In this document: in pieces, positions 1-8,868 of the stretch
Layout of the letters: each line of letters starts with the position of its first letter
Position numbering within the stretch: position 1 is the stretch's first letter
Source: Akkermansia muciniphila
GTDB taxonomy: Bacteria > Verrucomicrobiota > Verrucomicrobiia > Limisphaerales > UBA9464
DNA: 40,803 nucleotides
Direction of reading: 5' to 3'
Assembly: GCA_945861565.1 (NCBI GenBank)
Contig: CAMAUY010000040.1
Location: 1 to 40,803 of the forward strand
Position numbers and translations under genes: made by a program
The notes under the pieces: model-generated
The model's input: only the letters and a program-made list of their open reading frames with translations
The model's database searches: none
What the model was told of the DNA's origin: nothing

Positions 1-139
1 GGTCGAAGGTCTCAACAATAAGATTCGAGTGACTACCAGACGGGCCTATGGTTTTCGAACCTTTCGCGCTCTGGAAGTGGCTCTCTATCATTCACTCGGG
101 AAACTACCCGAGCCAACTCCTACCCACAGATTCTGCTAG
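1..139 (+). pseudogene. ISL3-like transposase, C-terminal end (5' part outside window)
   Basis: The frame starting at base 2 is open to a TAG at 137-139 and gives a 45-residue tail beginning VEGLNNKIRV and containing YGFRTFRALEVALYH, then LGKLPEP. This is the typical end of IS204/IS1001/IS1096/IS1165-type (ISL3) DDE transposases, where an NNKIK..RR.YG.R segment closes the protein. The upstream part lies outside the window, so I cannot say whether the element is intact. Only 15 bases separate its stop from the next ATG, leaving almost no room for a terminal inverted repeat, so the right end may be lost or may lie inside the start of the copper gene. Confidence 0.6.
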
Positions 140-154
140 CGAAGCGCAAAACTA

Positions 155-2536
155 ATGAAATCGGTGGTGGCGTTGTTGGGCAGCCTCACGCTGTTGGAGC
201 CGGGGGGCACTTTGTCAGCGGCGACGGTGGAATATGATCTCACCATTGCGCAACAGGAGATGAACTTCACCGGCCATCCCGTCAAGGCGATGACGATCAA
301 TGGCCAACTGCCAGGGCCGAGCCTGCACTTCACCGAGGGCGACCACGCCGTGATTCGCGTCCACAACCGGATGGACGTGGCCACCTCGATTCACTGGCAT
401 GGGATTCTGCTGCCCAATGCCATGGACGGCGTGCCCTTCCTAACATATCCGCCGATCGCACCGGGCGAGACGTTCACTTACACGTTCGATCCCCGGCAAT
501 CCGGCACTTACTGGTATCACAGCCACACCATGCTCCAGGAACAGCGGGGACTGTTTGGAGCGTTGGTTATCGCGCCGAAGTCCGCCGGCGAATTTGACGG
601 GCTCCGCGATCACGTCGTGGTGGTGTCCGACTGGACGAATGAGGACGCGAGCTCGGTGCTCCACACCCTCAAACGTGGAAGTGATTGGTACTCGGTTCGG
701 AAAGGCACCGGTCAAAGCGTGTTGGGGGCGGCGCGACTTGGCCTGCTGGGCGCATATTTCTCAAGGGAGCTGCAACGCATGCCGCCCATGGACCTTGCCG
801 ATGTCTTTTATGATCGCTTTCTGCTTAACGGCGCGTCGCAAGAGCCCCTCGCCGCCGCTTCGGGCGAAACGATTCGGCTCCGGGTCATCGCGGGTTCGGC
901 ATCTACATTCTTCCATCTGCAGTTTGCCGGCGGTCCGATGCGGGTCATCGCGGCGGACGGGCAACCGGTGCAACCCTTCGACGAAGACCGGATGCTGATT
1001 GGCGTGGCTGAGACGTATGATGTGCTCGTCACCGTGCCGGCGGAGGGCAGCTACGAGTTTCGCGCAACGGCTCATGATGGATCCGGGCGCGCGTCGTTGT
1101 GGATTGGCGACGGAAAGCGGCACGCCGCGCCCCACATCCCGTTCCCCAATCTTTACGTCAACATGGGCGGTCTCACCATCAAACGCGTGCTGGCGTTAAC
1201 GCCGGGCGGCACGATGGGCATGCCTGGCAACGCTGTACGCGCCGGCAAGTTTGATCAACCGGGCATGAACGGCATGAGCGGGATGAAAGAGATGGACGGA
1301 ATGAAAGGGATGGAGCATGGCGACATGGCGTCTGAAGTCGGTAAAACGAACCATTCTGGGATGGCCTCCGCACCCGCGATGAGCCATGCGGGCCATGACA
1401 TGAGCGGTACGGCGCACGAGAAGATGCCCATGGTCGCGGACCTCAAGGGCCACGCCGAACCGGCCATGGCTTCTCACGAGAAGCCCGTCGCGCCTAAAAG
1501 CACCTGGCTTGGGCTGCTCGCCGGAGACGTGAGTTCAAAAGCCCCGCTGGCCGCTGACGGCATGAGCCCGGAACGTCCCGGCCCGCCTTACGACAAGCTG
1601 CGCGCCTTGCAGCCCACGGCTTTCGATTCCTCAAAACCAGTCCGCGAAATCCGCCTCACCCTGGATGGCGACATGGAGCGTTACGTCTGGTTTCTGAACA
1701 ACAAACCGCTGTCCGAATCCGATGACATTGAAATCAAACGTGGTGAGGTCGCGCGATTCATTTTGATCAACCGCACCATGATGCATCACCCGATGCATCT
1801 GCACGGGCACTTTTTCCGGGTGCTCAACGCCCAGGGCGAGTTCTCGCCGCTCAAGCACACCGTGGATGTCGCCCCCATGACGACCACCGTTATCGAGTTT
1901 GCGGCGGAAGAGTTCGGCGACTGGTTTTTCCACTGCCACCTCCTCTATCACATGATGAGCGGCATGGCGCGCGTGGTGCATTATCAGGAGTTCGCACCCG
2001 ACCCGGCCACCGCCGCGGTCCGCCCGCAGCTCTACCATGACCCGTTCTACCTGTATGGCCGGGTAGACGCGCTGTCCCAGATGGCGCAGGGAGCATTGGT
2101 TTTCGCCAACACCCGGCACCTATTCTCCGCTGAATGGCAGGCCGGATGGCAGCGCGTGGACGACGTGGAGTGGGAGGTCACTCCCACCTACGATTACTAC
2201 CTGAACCGTTTTGCCAGCGTCTTCGCTGGGGCTGACCTCGAAGGCGCGGGCGATCACTTCGACAAGCACGAGGGCATCTTCGGCCTGCGCTATCTGCTGC
2301 CGCTCAATATCACGTCCCGCGTCTGGGTGGACACGGCCGGTGAATTTCAATTCGCCGTCGGCAAACGCCTGGAACTTACCCCGCGATTGGCGGTGTTCTC
2401 GGAGGCCGAATATGACACCAGGGAACATTGGGAAATCCGCGCGGGCACCAGCTACCTGCTGACCAAGCACTTTTCCCTGATCGGTCAATGGCATTCCCAG
2501 TTTGGTTGGGGCGGCGGTCTGCGCTGGCAGTTCTGA
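155..2536 (+). CDS. copA: CopA-type multicopper oxidase fused to a CopB-like outer-membrane barrel domain
   Basis: This is a 793-residue periplasmic or outer-membrane copper resistance protein. Residues about 24-140 form the first cupredoxin domain, with copper motifs HWH (80-82) and YHSH (121-124). The last cupredoxin domain carries HPMHLHGH (about 545-552) and HCHLLYHMMSGM (about 593-604), giving a complete type 1/2/3 copper ligand set with the axial Met. Residues about 350-430 are a Met/His-rich linker with many MxGM and MKGM repeats, as in CopA proteins. From about 627 to the end the sequence changes to YLYGRVDALSQ, then DYYLNRFASVFAGADLEG, and ends in GGGLRWQF. That resembles the C-terminal half of CopB, which is normally a separate gene. 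The leader MKSVVALLGSLTLL lacks the usual twin arginine and looks like a short Sec signal. The start lies next to an IS remnant, so the native N-terminus may have been replaced. The family oxidises or sequesters Cu(I). Confidence 0.88.
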   Translation: MKSVVALLGSLTLLEPGGTLSAATVEYDLTIAQQEMNFTGHPVKAMTINGQLPGPSLHFTEGDHAVIRVHNRMDVATSIHWHGILLPNAMDGVPFLTYPPIAPGETFTYTFDPRQSGTYWYHSHTMLQEQRGLFGALVIAPKSAGEFDGLRDHVVVVSDWTNEDASSVLHTLKRGSDWYSVRKGTGQSVLGAARLGLLGAYFSRELQRMPPMDLADVFYDRFLLNGASQEPLAAASGETIRLRVIAGSASTFFHLQFAGGPMRVIAADGQPVQPFDEDRMLIGVAETYDVLVTVPAEGSYEFRATAHDGSGRASLWIGDGKRHAAPHIPFPNLYVNMGGLTIKRVLALTPGGTMGMPGNAVRAGKFDQPGMNGMSGMKEMDGMKGMEHGDMASEVGKTNHSGMASAPAMSHAGHDMSGTAHEKMPMVADLKGHAEPAMASHEKPVAPKSTWLGLLAGDVSSKAPLAADGMSPERPGPPYDKLRALQPTAFDSSKPVREIRLTLDGDMERYVWFLNNKPLSESDDIEIKRGEVARFILINRTMMHHPMHLHGHFFRVLNAQGEFSPLKHTVDVAPMTTTVIEFAAEEFGDWFFHCHLLYHMMSGMARVVHYQEFAPDPATAAVRPQLYHDPFYLYGRVDALSQMAQGALVFANTRHLFSAEWQAGWQRVDDVEWEVTPTYDYYLNRFASVFAGADLEGAGDHFDKHEGIFGLRYLLPLNITSRVWVDTAGEFQFAVGKRLELTPRLAVFSEAEYDTREHWEIRAGTSYLLTKHFSLIGQWHSQFGWGGGLRWQF

Positions 2537-2640
2537 AATGACGAGGATCGAAAATGGATAACACCTGGCTTTCAATTTTTCAGCATCGTGGTCCTGTTCA
2601 TCACTTTCTTCTCCATATTATTTCAGTGGAGAAAGCCTTC
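2537..2640 (+). other. Post-copA spacer with a hydrophobic non-ATG frame
   Basis: Directly after the copA stop, the frame from 2537 reads about 34 residues without ATG, including ITPGFQFFSIVVLFITFF and ending near 2640. It would form one transmembrane helix. It has no recognisable start codon or ribosome site, so it may be a remnant of a membrane protein or chance. I assign no function. Confidence 0.2.
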
Positions 2641-2991
2641 TGAAGTTGGTTGAATTGTTGGGGAAACAATCGGGCGTCAGTGCCGTCACCGCCATCGGCC
2701 ATGGCGTCGTGCATGGCGACCCGCGTTATCGCGATTCCCAGCGCGTTGATGAGGCAATGCTGGAAGGAACTGCGGCGCATCAGCTCGTTTGCCCCGAACC
2801 ATCTCCCGTCCGCCAAATGTGAGGGACTCGGTTTTCTCGGCCTCGAACTGAACGAGGCGCGAAATGCAGGGACGGCGGCGGTGATTTCCACGGATGGCAA
2901 CGGGGTCACGGTTCGCGTCATTCGCACGGATGAAGAATTGATGATTGCGCGCTCGGTGTGCCGGGTTCGTGGAATCTCCCCGGCCATTTAA
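2631..2991 (+). pseudogene. ackA: Acetate kinase remnant with frameshift and internal deletion
   Basis: Two frames together spell parts of acetate kinase. From about 2631 one frame reads LLKLVELLGKQSGVSAVTA and then IGHGVVHGDPRYRDSQRVDE, the conserved GHRVVHGG.RY region. One extra G near 2766 shifts the frame, and the match continues as ELRRISSFAPNHLP. Near 2808-2820 it jumps directly to FLGLELNEARNAGTAAVIST and VRVIRTDEELMIAR, the family's C-terminal end, stopping at 2989-2991. The N-terminal nucleotide-binding motif and roughly the middle half of the enzyme are missing, so it cannot be functional. Acetate kinase converts the acetyl phosphate made by phosphoketolase, which is encoded intact at 5621-7981. 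This is probably a relic of a once complete module. Assignment is from remembered family motifs, not from an alignment. Confidence 0.8.
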
Positions 2992-3050
2992 GCTAAACTT
3001 CGGCACCGCAATTAACGCGACTTTCCTTGGATCCGGTTTGGCATCGCGTT

Positions 3051-3071
3051 CCCCCCTGTGAACAGTGGGGG
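3051..3071. promoter_or_regulatory. Inverted repeat upstream of the copper ATPase operon
   Basis: The arms cccccctgt and acagtgggg pair with one mismatch around a two-base centre. The site lies about 140 bases upstream of the small membrane ORF and the P-type ATPase, in the 220-base gap that follows the acetate kinase remnant. It could be an operator or a transcript hairpin. No T-run follows. No copper regulator gene is visible in the window, so the role is conjecture. Confidence 0.25.
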
Positions 3072-3211
3072 TTACACCCCATAGCGCCGCCGAGCCGGTC
3101 GGCGCATAAGAATGGTTGGCCTCAGTGCCGATCGCGGGCCGACTGCTTTCTCACCCACCCTGTTTGCCCGATGCTCACCGAGCGAAACTATAACAACAAA
3201 GCCAATCGAAC

Positions 3212-3325
3212 ATGAATGACAAGAACCATGCAGACGGATGGATGGGCGGCCCAATGTGGATTTGGGCGGTGATCGCAGTTGTCACATTGCTGGTCCAACC
3301 CACCGATATTGACCGATATGGCTAA
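3212..3325 (+). CDS. Small single-pass membrane protein overlapping the copper ATPase
   Basis: This 37-residue frame starts with ATG at 3212 and reads [20 protein letters not shown], followed by a hydrophobic stretch IAVVTLLV and a short tail. A His/Met/Gly-rich head followed by one transmembrane helix is common in tiny proteins encoded next to copper or heavy-metal ATPases. Its TAA (3323-3325) overlaps the ATPase start (ATG 3318-3320), so translation is probably coupled. The leader has purines but no strong Shine-Dalgarno. I know of no proven function. A role in metal handling or ATPase assembly is an inference from position and composition. Confidence 0.5.
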   Translation: MNDKNHADGWMGGPMWIWAVIAVVTLLVQPTDIDRYG

Positions 3326-5606
3326 AGACCCCATCTGCGGAATGACGGTGGACGAAGCAACGGCCCTCCACGCTGAACGCGACGGACAGACGTTTTTCTT
3401 TTGCAGCGAGAGCTGCCGGAAGAAGTTTTTGGCAATTCCCTCCACCTCGAAGCAGAAGGAGAACCAGGAGCGGGAACCGCAGGGCAAAACCACCTACACC
3501 TGTCCGATGCATCCGGAAGTGCAGCAGGATCATCCGGGCGAATGCCCCAAATGCGGTATGGCGCTGGAACCGAAGACGGCGACCGCGGGCGCGGATGAAG
3601 AGGAGAACGCCGAACTTCATGATATGACCCGGCGTTTCTGGATCGGTGCGGCGCTGACGTTGCCGGTGTTTGTCCTGGCGATGGCTCACTTAATCCCGGC
3701 GCTGGCCAGGCAATCTTGGGCGGATAGTCACGCCGCGCGCTGGATTCAATTCGCACTTACCACGCCCGTGGTGGGGTGGGCAGCCTGGCCGTTCTTCAAA
3801 CGCGGCTGGCGCTCCATCCTGACGCGACACTTGAACATGTTCACGCTGATCGCCATCGGCGTGGGCGCGGCTTTCCTCTTTAGCGCGGTGGCGATGCTCT
3901 TGCCCGGCCTTTTCCCGCACAGGATGCAACACGACGGCAAAGTGGCGATCTACTTCGAGGCGGCGGCGGTGATCGTCGTGCTCGTCCTCCTCGGACAAGT
4001 GCTCGAACTCCGCGCGCGCAGCCGTACGGGCAGCGCGATCAAGGCGTTGCTCAATCTCGCCCCGCCCACGGCGCGGCTCATCGGGGACGGCGGCGACCAG
4101 GAAGTGCCGCTCGACCAAGTGAAAGTTGGCGACAAGTTGCGCGTCGTCCCTGGCGATAAAATTCCCGTCGATGGCGAGGTCGTCGAAGGGCACTCCAGCG
4201 TGGAAGAATCCATGATCACCGGCGAACCGCTCCCGGTGGCGAAGGCCGTCGGCGACAAAGTGACGGGCGGCACCGTCAATGGCACGGGCAGTTTCGTGAT
4301 GAAGGCCGAGCGAGTCGGCAGCGATACCTTGCTCGGACAAATCGTGAACATGGTCGCCGAAGCGCAGCGCAGCCGCGCGCCCATTCAGGGTCTCGCCGAC
4401 AAGGTCGCGGGCATCTTCGTGCCGGTGGTGCTGGCGGTTTCGGTGGTCACCTTCGCTGTCTGGATGTGGCTCGGGCCGCAGCCAAGGCTCGCACACGCCA
4501 TCGTCAACGCCGTCGCCGTTCTCATCATCGCGTGCCCGTGCGCGCTTGGCCTGGCGACGCCCATGTCCATCATGGTCGGCGTCGGACGTGGTGCGCAGGA
4601 GGGCGTGCTCGTCAAAAACGCCGAGGCGCTCGAACGGCTGGAGAAAGTGGATACACTCGTCGTGGACAAGACCGGCACGCTCACGGAGGGAAAACCCAAG
4701 CTCGTGGATGTGCTGCCGAGCGGCGGTTTCGATGCGAAGGAATTCCTCCGCCTCGCCGCCTCACTGGAACAGAACAGCGAACATCCGCTCGCCGCCGCCA
4801 TTGTGCAGGGCGCGGAGGAGCAGAGCCTCACTCTTGAGGCAGTGAAAGACTTTCGTTCGGTGACGGGGGGTGGTGTTGTCGGAAGCGTCGCTGGTCGGAC
4901 GGTGATGATTGGAAAACCTGATTTCCTGCGGAACGAAAAGGTCACGGGTCTGGAGTCGCTGGAAGCGTCGGCAACGAAACTTCAAGAAGACGGCAAGACC
5001 GCGATGTTCGTTGCCGTGGATGGAAAGCCTGCGGGAATTCTCGCCGTCGCCGACCCGATAAAATCCACCACCGCCGAAGCCATCAAAGAACTTCACGCGC
5101 TCGGTTTGAAACTCGTGATGCTCACCGGCGACAACCGCCGCACCGCCGACGCAGTGGCCAAGCAGCTCGGCCTTGATGCGGTGGAAGCGGAGATTGAACC
5201 CGCCGGAAAAGTCGCCCACGTCAAGAAGCTGCGCGGGGAAGGCAAACATCTGGCGATGGCCGGTGACGGCATCAACGACGCGCCCGCCCTCAGTGAGGCC
5301 GAAGTCGGCATCGCGATGGGCACCGGCACCGACGTGGCCATGCAAAGCGCGGGCATCACGCTCGTGAAAGGTGACCTGCGCGGCATTGCCAAAGCCATTC
5401 GCCTGAGTCGCGCCACGATGAGCAACATCCGACAAAATCTCGTATTTGCCTTTCTCTACAACGCGCTGGGCATCCCCGTGGCGGCGGGCGTGCTTTATCC
5501 GTTCTTTGGTTGGCTGCTCAGTCCGATCATTGCGGGCGCGGCGATGAGCTTGAGTTCCGTCTCGGTTATCGGCAACGCCCTGCGGCTGCGAAAAGTGAAA
5601 CTGTGA
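3318..5606 (+). CDS. copA: Copper-translocating P1B-type ATPase with N-terminal YHS and heavy-metal-binding domains
   Basis: The 762-residue inner-membrane pump starts at [11 protein letters not shown]. An earlier in-frame ATG at 3279 is less likely because family homology begins at 3318. Residues 1-37 are a YHS metal-binding domain ([18 protein letters not shown]). Residues about 59-80 are the [15 protein letters not shown] zinc-ribbon-like heavy-metal-binding domain. There is no classical CxxC HMA domain. The core has TGEP (301-304), the transport motif CPC (406-408), the phosphorylated aspartate D450 in DKTGT, HPLAAAI, and GDGINDAP (649-656). Near the end, FLYNALG and [11 protein letters not shown] supply the YN and MxxS residues characteristic of Cu(I) exporters (P1B-1). 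It should export Cu(I) to the periplasm, where the multicopper oxidase at 155-2536 would act. It is coupled upstream to the small membrane protein, and phosphoketolase follows after 14 bp. The copA symbol is the conventional name of the pump, not of the oxidase. Confidence 0.93.
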   Translation: MAKDPICGMTVDEATALHAERDGQTFFFCSESCRKKFLAIPSTSKQKENQEREPQGKTTYTCPMHPEVQQDHPGECPKCGMALEPKTATAGADEEENAELHDMTRRFWIGAALTLPVFVLAMAHLIPALARQSWADSHAARWIQFALTTPVVGWAAWPFFKRGWRSILTRHLNMFTLIAIGVGAAFLFSAVAMLLPGLFPHRMQHDGKVAIYFEAAAVIVVLVLLGQVLELRARSRTGSAIKALLNLAPPTARLIGDGGDQEVPLDQVKVGDKLRVVPGDKIPVDGEVVEGHSSVEESMITGEPLPVAKAVGDKVTGGTVNGTGSFVMKAERVGSDTLLGQIVNMVAEAQRSRAPIQGLADKVAGIFVPVVLAVSVVTFAVWMWLGPQPRLAHAIVNAVAVLIIACPCALGLATPMSIMVGVGRGAQEGVLVKNAEALERLEKVDTLVVDKTGTLTEGKPKLVDVLPSGGFDAKEFLRLAASLEQNSEHPLAAAIVQGAEEQSLTLEAVKDFRSVTGGGVVGSVAGRTVMIGKPDFLRNEKVTGLESLEASATKLQEDGKTAMFVAVDGKPAGILAVADPIKSTTAEAIKELHALGLKLVMLTGDNRRTADAVAKQLGLDAVEAEIEPAGKVAHVKKLRGEGKHLAMAGDGINDAPALSEAEVGIAMGTGTDVAMQSAGITLVKGDLRGIAKAIRLSRATMSNIRQNLVFAFLYNALGIPVAAGVLYPFFGWLLSPIIAGAAMSLSSVSVIGNALRLRKVKL

Positions 5607-5620
5607 TCGAATTACGAAAG

Positions 5621-7981
5621 ATGAAAACAAAAACTCTCTCCCCGGAACTGCTCCATCAGATGGACGCCTATTGGCGCGCGGCAAACTATTTGTCGGTCGG
5701 GCAGATTTATCTTTACGACAACCCGTTGCTGAACCAGCCGCTCAAGCTGGCGCACATCAAGCCGCGGCTGCTTGGCCACTGGGGCACGACGCCGGGGCTT
5801 AACTTCATCTATGTCCACCTGAACCGCGTCATCAAGGAATACGACCTGAACGCCATATACATCACAGGACCGGGCCACGGCGGTCCTGGCTTGGTGGCGA
5901 ACGCTTACCTCGAAGGCACTTACTCTGAAGTGTATCCTAACCTCTCGCAAGACGCGGGCGGGATGAAGCGGCTGTTCAAACAGTTCTCCTTCCCCGGCGG
6001 CATTCCAAGCCATGTCGCGCCGGAGACACCCGGCTCAATTCATGAAGGAGGCGAACTGGGTTACTCGCTCTCACACGCATTCGGGGCGGCGTTTGACAAT
6101 CCTGACCTGCTCGTCGCGTGCGTCGTCGGTGATGGCGAGGCGGAGACTGGCCCGCTCGCCACGGGCTGGCACTCGAACAAATTTCTCAATCCTGTGCATG
6201 ACGGCGCAGTGCTGCCGATTCTGCATTTGAACGGCTACAAAATCGCCGGGCCGACGGTGCTGGCGCGCATTCCGCATGACGAATTGCATGCGCTCTTTCG
6301 CGGTTACGGTTACACGCCGTATTTCGTCGAAGGTGACGACCCGGACAAGATGCACCAACTCATGGCTGCCACGCTCGATGTGGTCGTGGCGGACATCCGG
6401 CGCATCCAACGCGAGGCGCGAGCGAACGGTTTCAAGAAACGACCAAGCTGGCCGATGATTATTCTCCGCTCACCGAAAGGCTGGACCGGCCCGAAGACGG
6501 TGGACGGCAAAAAGACCGAAGGCTCGTGGCGTTCGCATCAAGTGCCGATGGGCGACATGAGCCATCCGGGGCATGTGAGGATTTTGGAGAAATGGCTCAA
6601 GAGCTATCGTCCGCAGGAGTTGTTCGACAAGACTGGCAAGCTGCGTTCCGAACTTGCCGAACTCGCCCCGAAAGGCACGCGCCGCATGAGCGCCAATCCG
6701 CACGCCAACGGCGGCTTGTTGTTAAACGATCTCCGGCTGCCAGATTTCCGCGACTACGCGGTCAAGGTGCAAAAACCCGGCGGCGCGCTGGGCGAAGCCA
6801 CCCGCGTGCAGGGAGAATTCATCCGCGACGTGATCAAACGCAACCCCGCCAATTTCCGCGTCTTCAGCCCGGATGAGACGAACTCAAACCGCTGGGGCGC
6901 GGTGTTCGAGGGGACGGATCGTTGCTCGACGGCGGAAATTTTCCCTGGCGATGATCATGTCTCCCCTGATGGTCGTGTCATGGAAGTGTTGAGCGAGCAT
7001 CAGTGCGAAGGCTGGCTCGAAGGTTATTTGCTCACGGGCCGTCACGGCTTCTTCTCCTGCTACGAAGCGTTCATTCACATCGTTGATTCGATGTTCAACC
7101 AGCACGCCAAGTGGCTGGATGTGGCCGGCAAGGTTGCGTGGCGTCGGCCCATTGCCTCGCTGAACTACCTGCTGTCATCGCACGTCTGGCGGCAGGACCA
7201 CAACGGTTTCAGTCATCAAGACCCCGGCTTCATTGATGTCGTGGCGAACAAGAAAGCTTCGGTCGTGCGCATCTATTTGCCGCCCGATGCGAACACGCTG
7301 CTTTCGGTGACGGCTCACTGTCTGCGCAGTCGCAATTACGTGAACGTGATCGTGGCTGGCAAACAACCCACCCCGCAATGGCTCGACATGGATGCAGCCA
7401 TCAAACATTGCACCGCCGGCATCGGCATCTGGCCGTGGGCCAGCAACGATCAGGGCGGCGAGCCGGATGTCGTCATGGCGTGCTGCGGTGACGTTCCCAC
7501 CCTCGAAACCCTGGCGGCTGTAGAAGTGCTGCGGAAACATTTCCCGGAACTTAAAGTCCGGGTGATCAACGTCGTTGATTTGATGAAACTCCAGCCGCAA
7601 AGCGAACATCCGCACGGGCTGAGCGACAAAGATTTTGATGTGCTCTTTACCCAAGACAAACCGATCATCTTCGCGCATCACGGCTATCCGATGCTCATCC
7701 ACCGGCTCACATATCGGCGCACCAATCACAAGAATATCCATGTGCGCGGCTTCAAGGAGGAAGGCACGACCTCGACCCCGTTCGACATGGTGGTGATGAA
7801 CGACCTCGACCGTTTTCATCTCGTCGCCGATGTGATTGATCGTGTGCCGTCGCTCGGTCCGCGCGCGGCCTACGCCAAGGAAGCCCTCCGGGACAAGCTT
7901 ATCGAGCACAAGCAATACATCGCCGAATACGGCGAGGATATGCCGGAGATTCGGAATTGGAAATGGAGCAACCCGAAATGA
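5621..7981 (+). CDS. xfp: Xylulose-5-phosphate/fructose-6-phosphate phosphoketolase
   Basis: This 786-residue thiamine-diphosphate enzyme cleaves xylulose 5-phosphate and/or fructose 6-phosphate with phosphate to acetyl phosphate plus glyceraldehyde 3-phosphate or erythrose 4-phosphate. Its length matches the family (about 790). Visible hallmarks are [11 protein letters not shown] near the N-terminus, the cofactor motif [19 protein letters not shown] from residue 170, and [11 protein letters not shown]-terminal [14 protein letters not shown] follows. The ATG at 5621 was chosen because homology starts at [19 protein letters not shown]; a GTG at 5603 would add six residues. It follows the copper ATPase by 14 bases, probably in the same transcript. 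Its stop overlaps the aldolase remnant start as ATGA. Acetate kinase, aldolase and transketolase relics flank it, yet this gene is full length with no visible damage. Confidence 0.95.
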   Translation: MKTKTLSPELLHQMDAYWRAANYLSVGQIYLYDNPLLNQPLKLAHIKPRLLGHWGTTPGLNFIYVHLNRVIKEYDLNAIYITGPGHGGPGLVANAYLEGTYSEVYPNLSQDAGGMKRLFKQFSFPGGIPSHVAPETPGSIHEGGELGYSLSHAFGAAFDNPDLLVACVVGDGEAETGPLATGWHSNKFLNPVHDGAVLPILHLNGYKIAGPTVLARIPHDELHALFRGYGYTPYFVEGDDPDKMHQLMAATLDVVVADIRRIQREARANGFKKRPSWPMIILRSPKGWTGPKTVDGKKTEGSWRSHQVPMGDMSHPGHVRILEKWLKSYRPQELFDKTGKLRSELAELAPKGTRRMSANPHANGGLLLNDLRLPDFRDYAVKVQKPGGALGEATRVQGEFIRDVIKRNPANFRVFSPDETNSNRWGAVFEGTDRCSTAEIFPGDDHVSPDGRVMEVLSEHQCEGWLEGYLLTGRHGFFSCYEAFIHIVDSMFNQHAKWLDVAGKVAWRRPIASLNYLLSSHVWRQDHNGFSHQDPGFIDVVANKKASVVRIYLPPDANTLLSVTAHCLRSRNYVNVIVAGKQPTPQWLDMDAAIKHCTAGIGIWPWASNDQGGEPDVVMACCGDVPTLETLAAVEVLRKHFPELKVRVINVVDLMKLQPQSEHPHGLSDKDFDVLFTQDKPIIFAHHGYPMLIHRLTYRRTNHKNIHVRGFKEEGTTSTPFDMVVMNDLDRFHLVADVIDRVPSLGPRAAYAKEALRDKLIEHKQYIAEYGEDMPEIRNWKWSNPK

Positions 7982-8125
7982 ACACGCAATTGCTCATGGA
8001 TACCGCACGCGCCCTGGTCGCCGATGACAAGGGCCTCCTGGCGATGGATGGAAGCCATCCCACCTGCAACAAGCGCTTCGCGAAGTTCGGCATTCCGCAG
8101 ACTGAGGAGGCCCGACGCGCATATC
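7978..8125 (+). pseudogene. Class I fructose-bisphosphate aldolase, N-terminal stub
   Basis: The ATG at 7978 overlaps the phosphoketolase stop (ATGA). The frame reads [20 protein letters not shown], then [20 protein letters not shown] and QTEEARRAY, the start of class I aldolase. Two conserved positions have drifted, with [12 protein letters not shown] where MDESTPTCNKRF is usual. Homology stops near 8120-8125, where the sequence becomes transketolase in another frame. The aldolase frame itself runs on to a TGA at 8158-8160. About 300 residues of the enzyme, including the Schiff-base lysine, are absent. It could still yield a peptide of about 60 residues, but I expect none that is functional. 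Confidence 0.75.
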
Positions 8126-8350
8126 GGGTATGGCTCACCGAACAGGCAGGACACTTTTGAGGCGCACGGCTCGCCGCTGGGTGACAAGGAAGTGAAGCTG
8201 ACGAAACAAGCGATGGGCTGGTCGCTCGAAAGCGGCAAGCCTGCCGAAGCGGAATGGAACGAGAGATTCTCGGATTACATGCGGCCACCGATTCGACTGG
8301 CGGCGCTGATTGAACAGAGGGTGATCTTTGTTTTCACCCACGATCCTTAG
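8120..8350 (+). pseudogene. tkt: Transketolase remnant made of three joined segments
   Basis: In the +1 frame relative to the aldolase stub, the sequence reads [20 protein letters not shown], then [14 protein letters not shown], the transketolase GYGSPNK..HGAPLG..E...TK..LGW region. After a break near 8220-8245 it gives AEAEWNERF, from about 60 residues further on in the family. After another break at about 8266-8277 it gives [21 protein letters not shown], the pyrimidine-domain motif, then TAG at 8348-8350. At least two internal deletions have therefore removed most of the protein while keeping order and frame across the joints. The last joint lies where both flanks would encode an F-S-x-Y stretch, consistent with deletion between short repeats. 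Transketolase makes phosphoketolase substrates, so this is a decayed partner of the upstream gene. Confidence 0.72.
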
Positions 8351-8426
8351 TCAAATGACCGCCCAAGTGGGCGGAACGACTGGTCGGAGAATCGGACTGG
8401 GCGCATGAACCAAGCGGAACGGGATT

Positions 8427-8488
8427 CTTTCGCAGTCACCCGGAAGCCGACGCTTCCGCCAGCCGAACCGGTGGGCTGGCTGCGAAAG
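8427..8488. repeat. Structured palindromic element
   Basis: Outer arms ctttcgcag (8427-8435) and ctgcgaaag (8480-8488) are perfect complements. Between them, cggaagc and gcttccg form a perfect 7-bp hairpin (about 8441-8458), and ccagcc pairs with ggctgg (about 8459-8479). The whole could fold as a three-way junction, as REP-type or small non-autonomous elements do. It lies in the decayed part of the island. It does not carry the core sites expected of an integron attC. Confidence 0.5.
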
Positions 8489-8497
8489 ACTTCGGGA

Positions 8498-8851
8498 TCA
8501 TTCGAATTCAGGAAGCTCACTGGGGGCGAGAATCCGGAGACCGGATTTCAGCGCGGCGTTTAGATCGTCCTCGGAAAGGACCCAGTCGCAGATCCCCACC
8601 TCCGCACCCTGGCCCCAGCGGGCGAGGCCCAGCCGCTCCCCGAAGGAATCGTCCTCCGGGGTTTCCGAAATGAAGAGCGGACTGTTGGTGAGACGGGCCA
8701 TCACCGACGTCAGGCGCTGGAACTGGGCCTCCGACAGGTTCAGACCTGAGTAAAACCGGCAAAATTGGTTGGGAAGATGTGGAAGTTTAATTCCCTGAAA
8801 AGGAGCGAAAAGCGGGGTCGAGTTGAGGACCGATTGGAGGAGTTTTTGGCG
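8498..8851 (-). other. Unrecognised reading frame, possibly a truncated gene
   Basis: On the minus strand an open frame of about 118 codons runs from just after a TGA near 8850 to the stop at 8498. The first ATG gives only a 68-residue product beginning MMARLTNSPLFISETPEDD. Upstream of it the frame continues plausibly with FAPFQGIKLPHLPNQF and FYSGLNLSEAQFQRLTSVMA. Composition looks protein-like rather than random, with an acidic C-terminal part ending APSELPEFE. I recognise no family with confidence. The LSEAQFQRL..VMARL..SPLFI stretch faintly recalls the region after the DnaB helicase Walker A, but this is weak. It may be an intact small gene or a gene fragment carried by the island. Confidence 0.35.
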
Positions 8852-8868
8852 GGCTCATCCGCTGAAGT

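Noticed and set aside
3690..5684. Long antisense frames (268 and 307 codons) opposite the copper ATPase
   Set aside because: They mirror a gene with conserved catalytic motifs, have His/Arg-rich composition typical of shadows in GC-rich DNA, and match no family.
8427..8488. Integron attC site
   Set aside because: The palindrome lacks the GTTRRRY/RYYYAAC core sites and no integron integrase is present.
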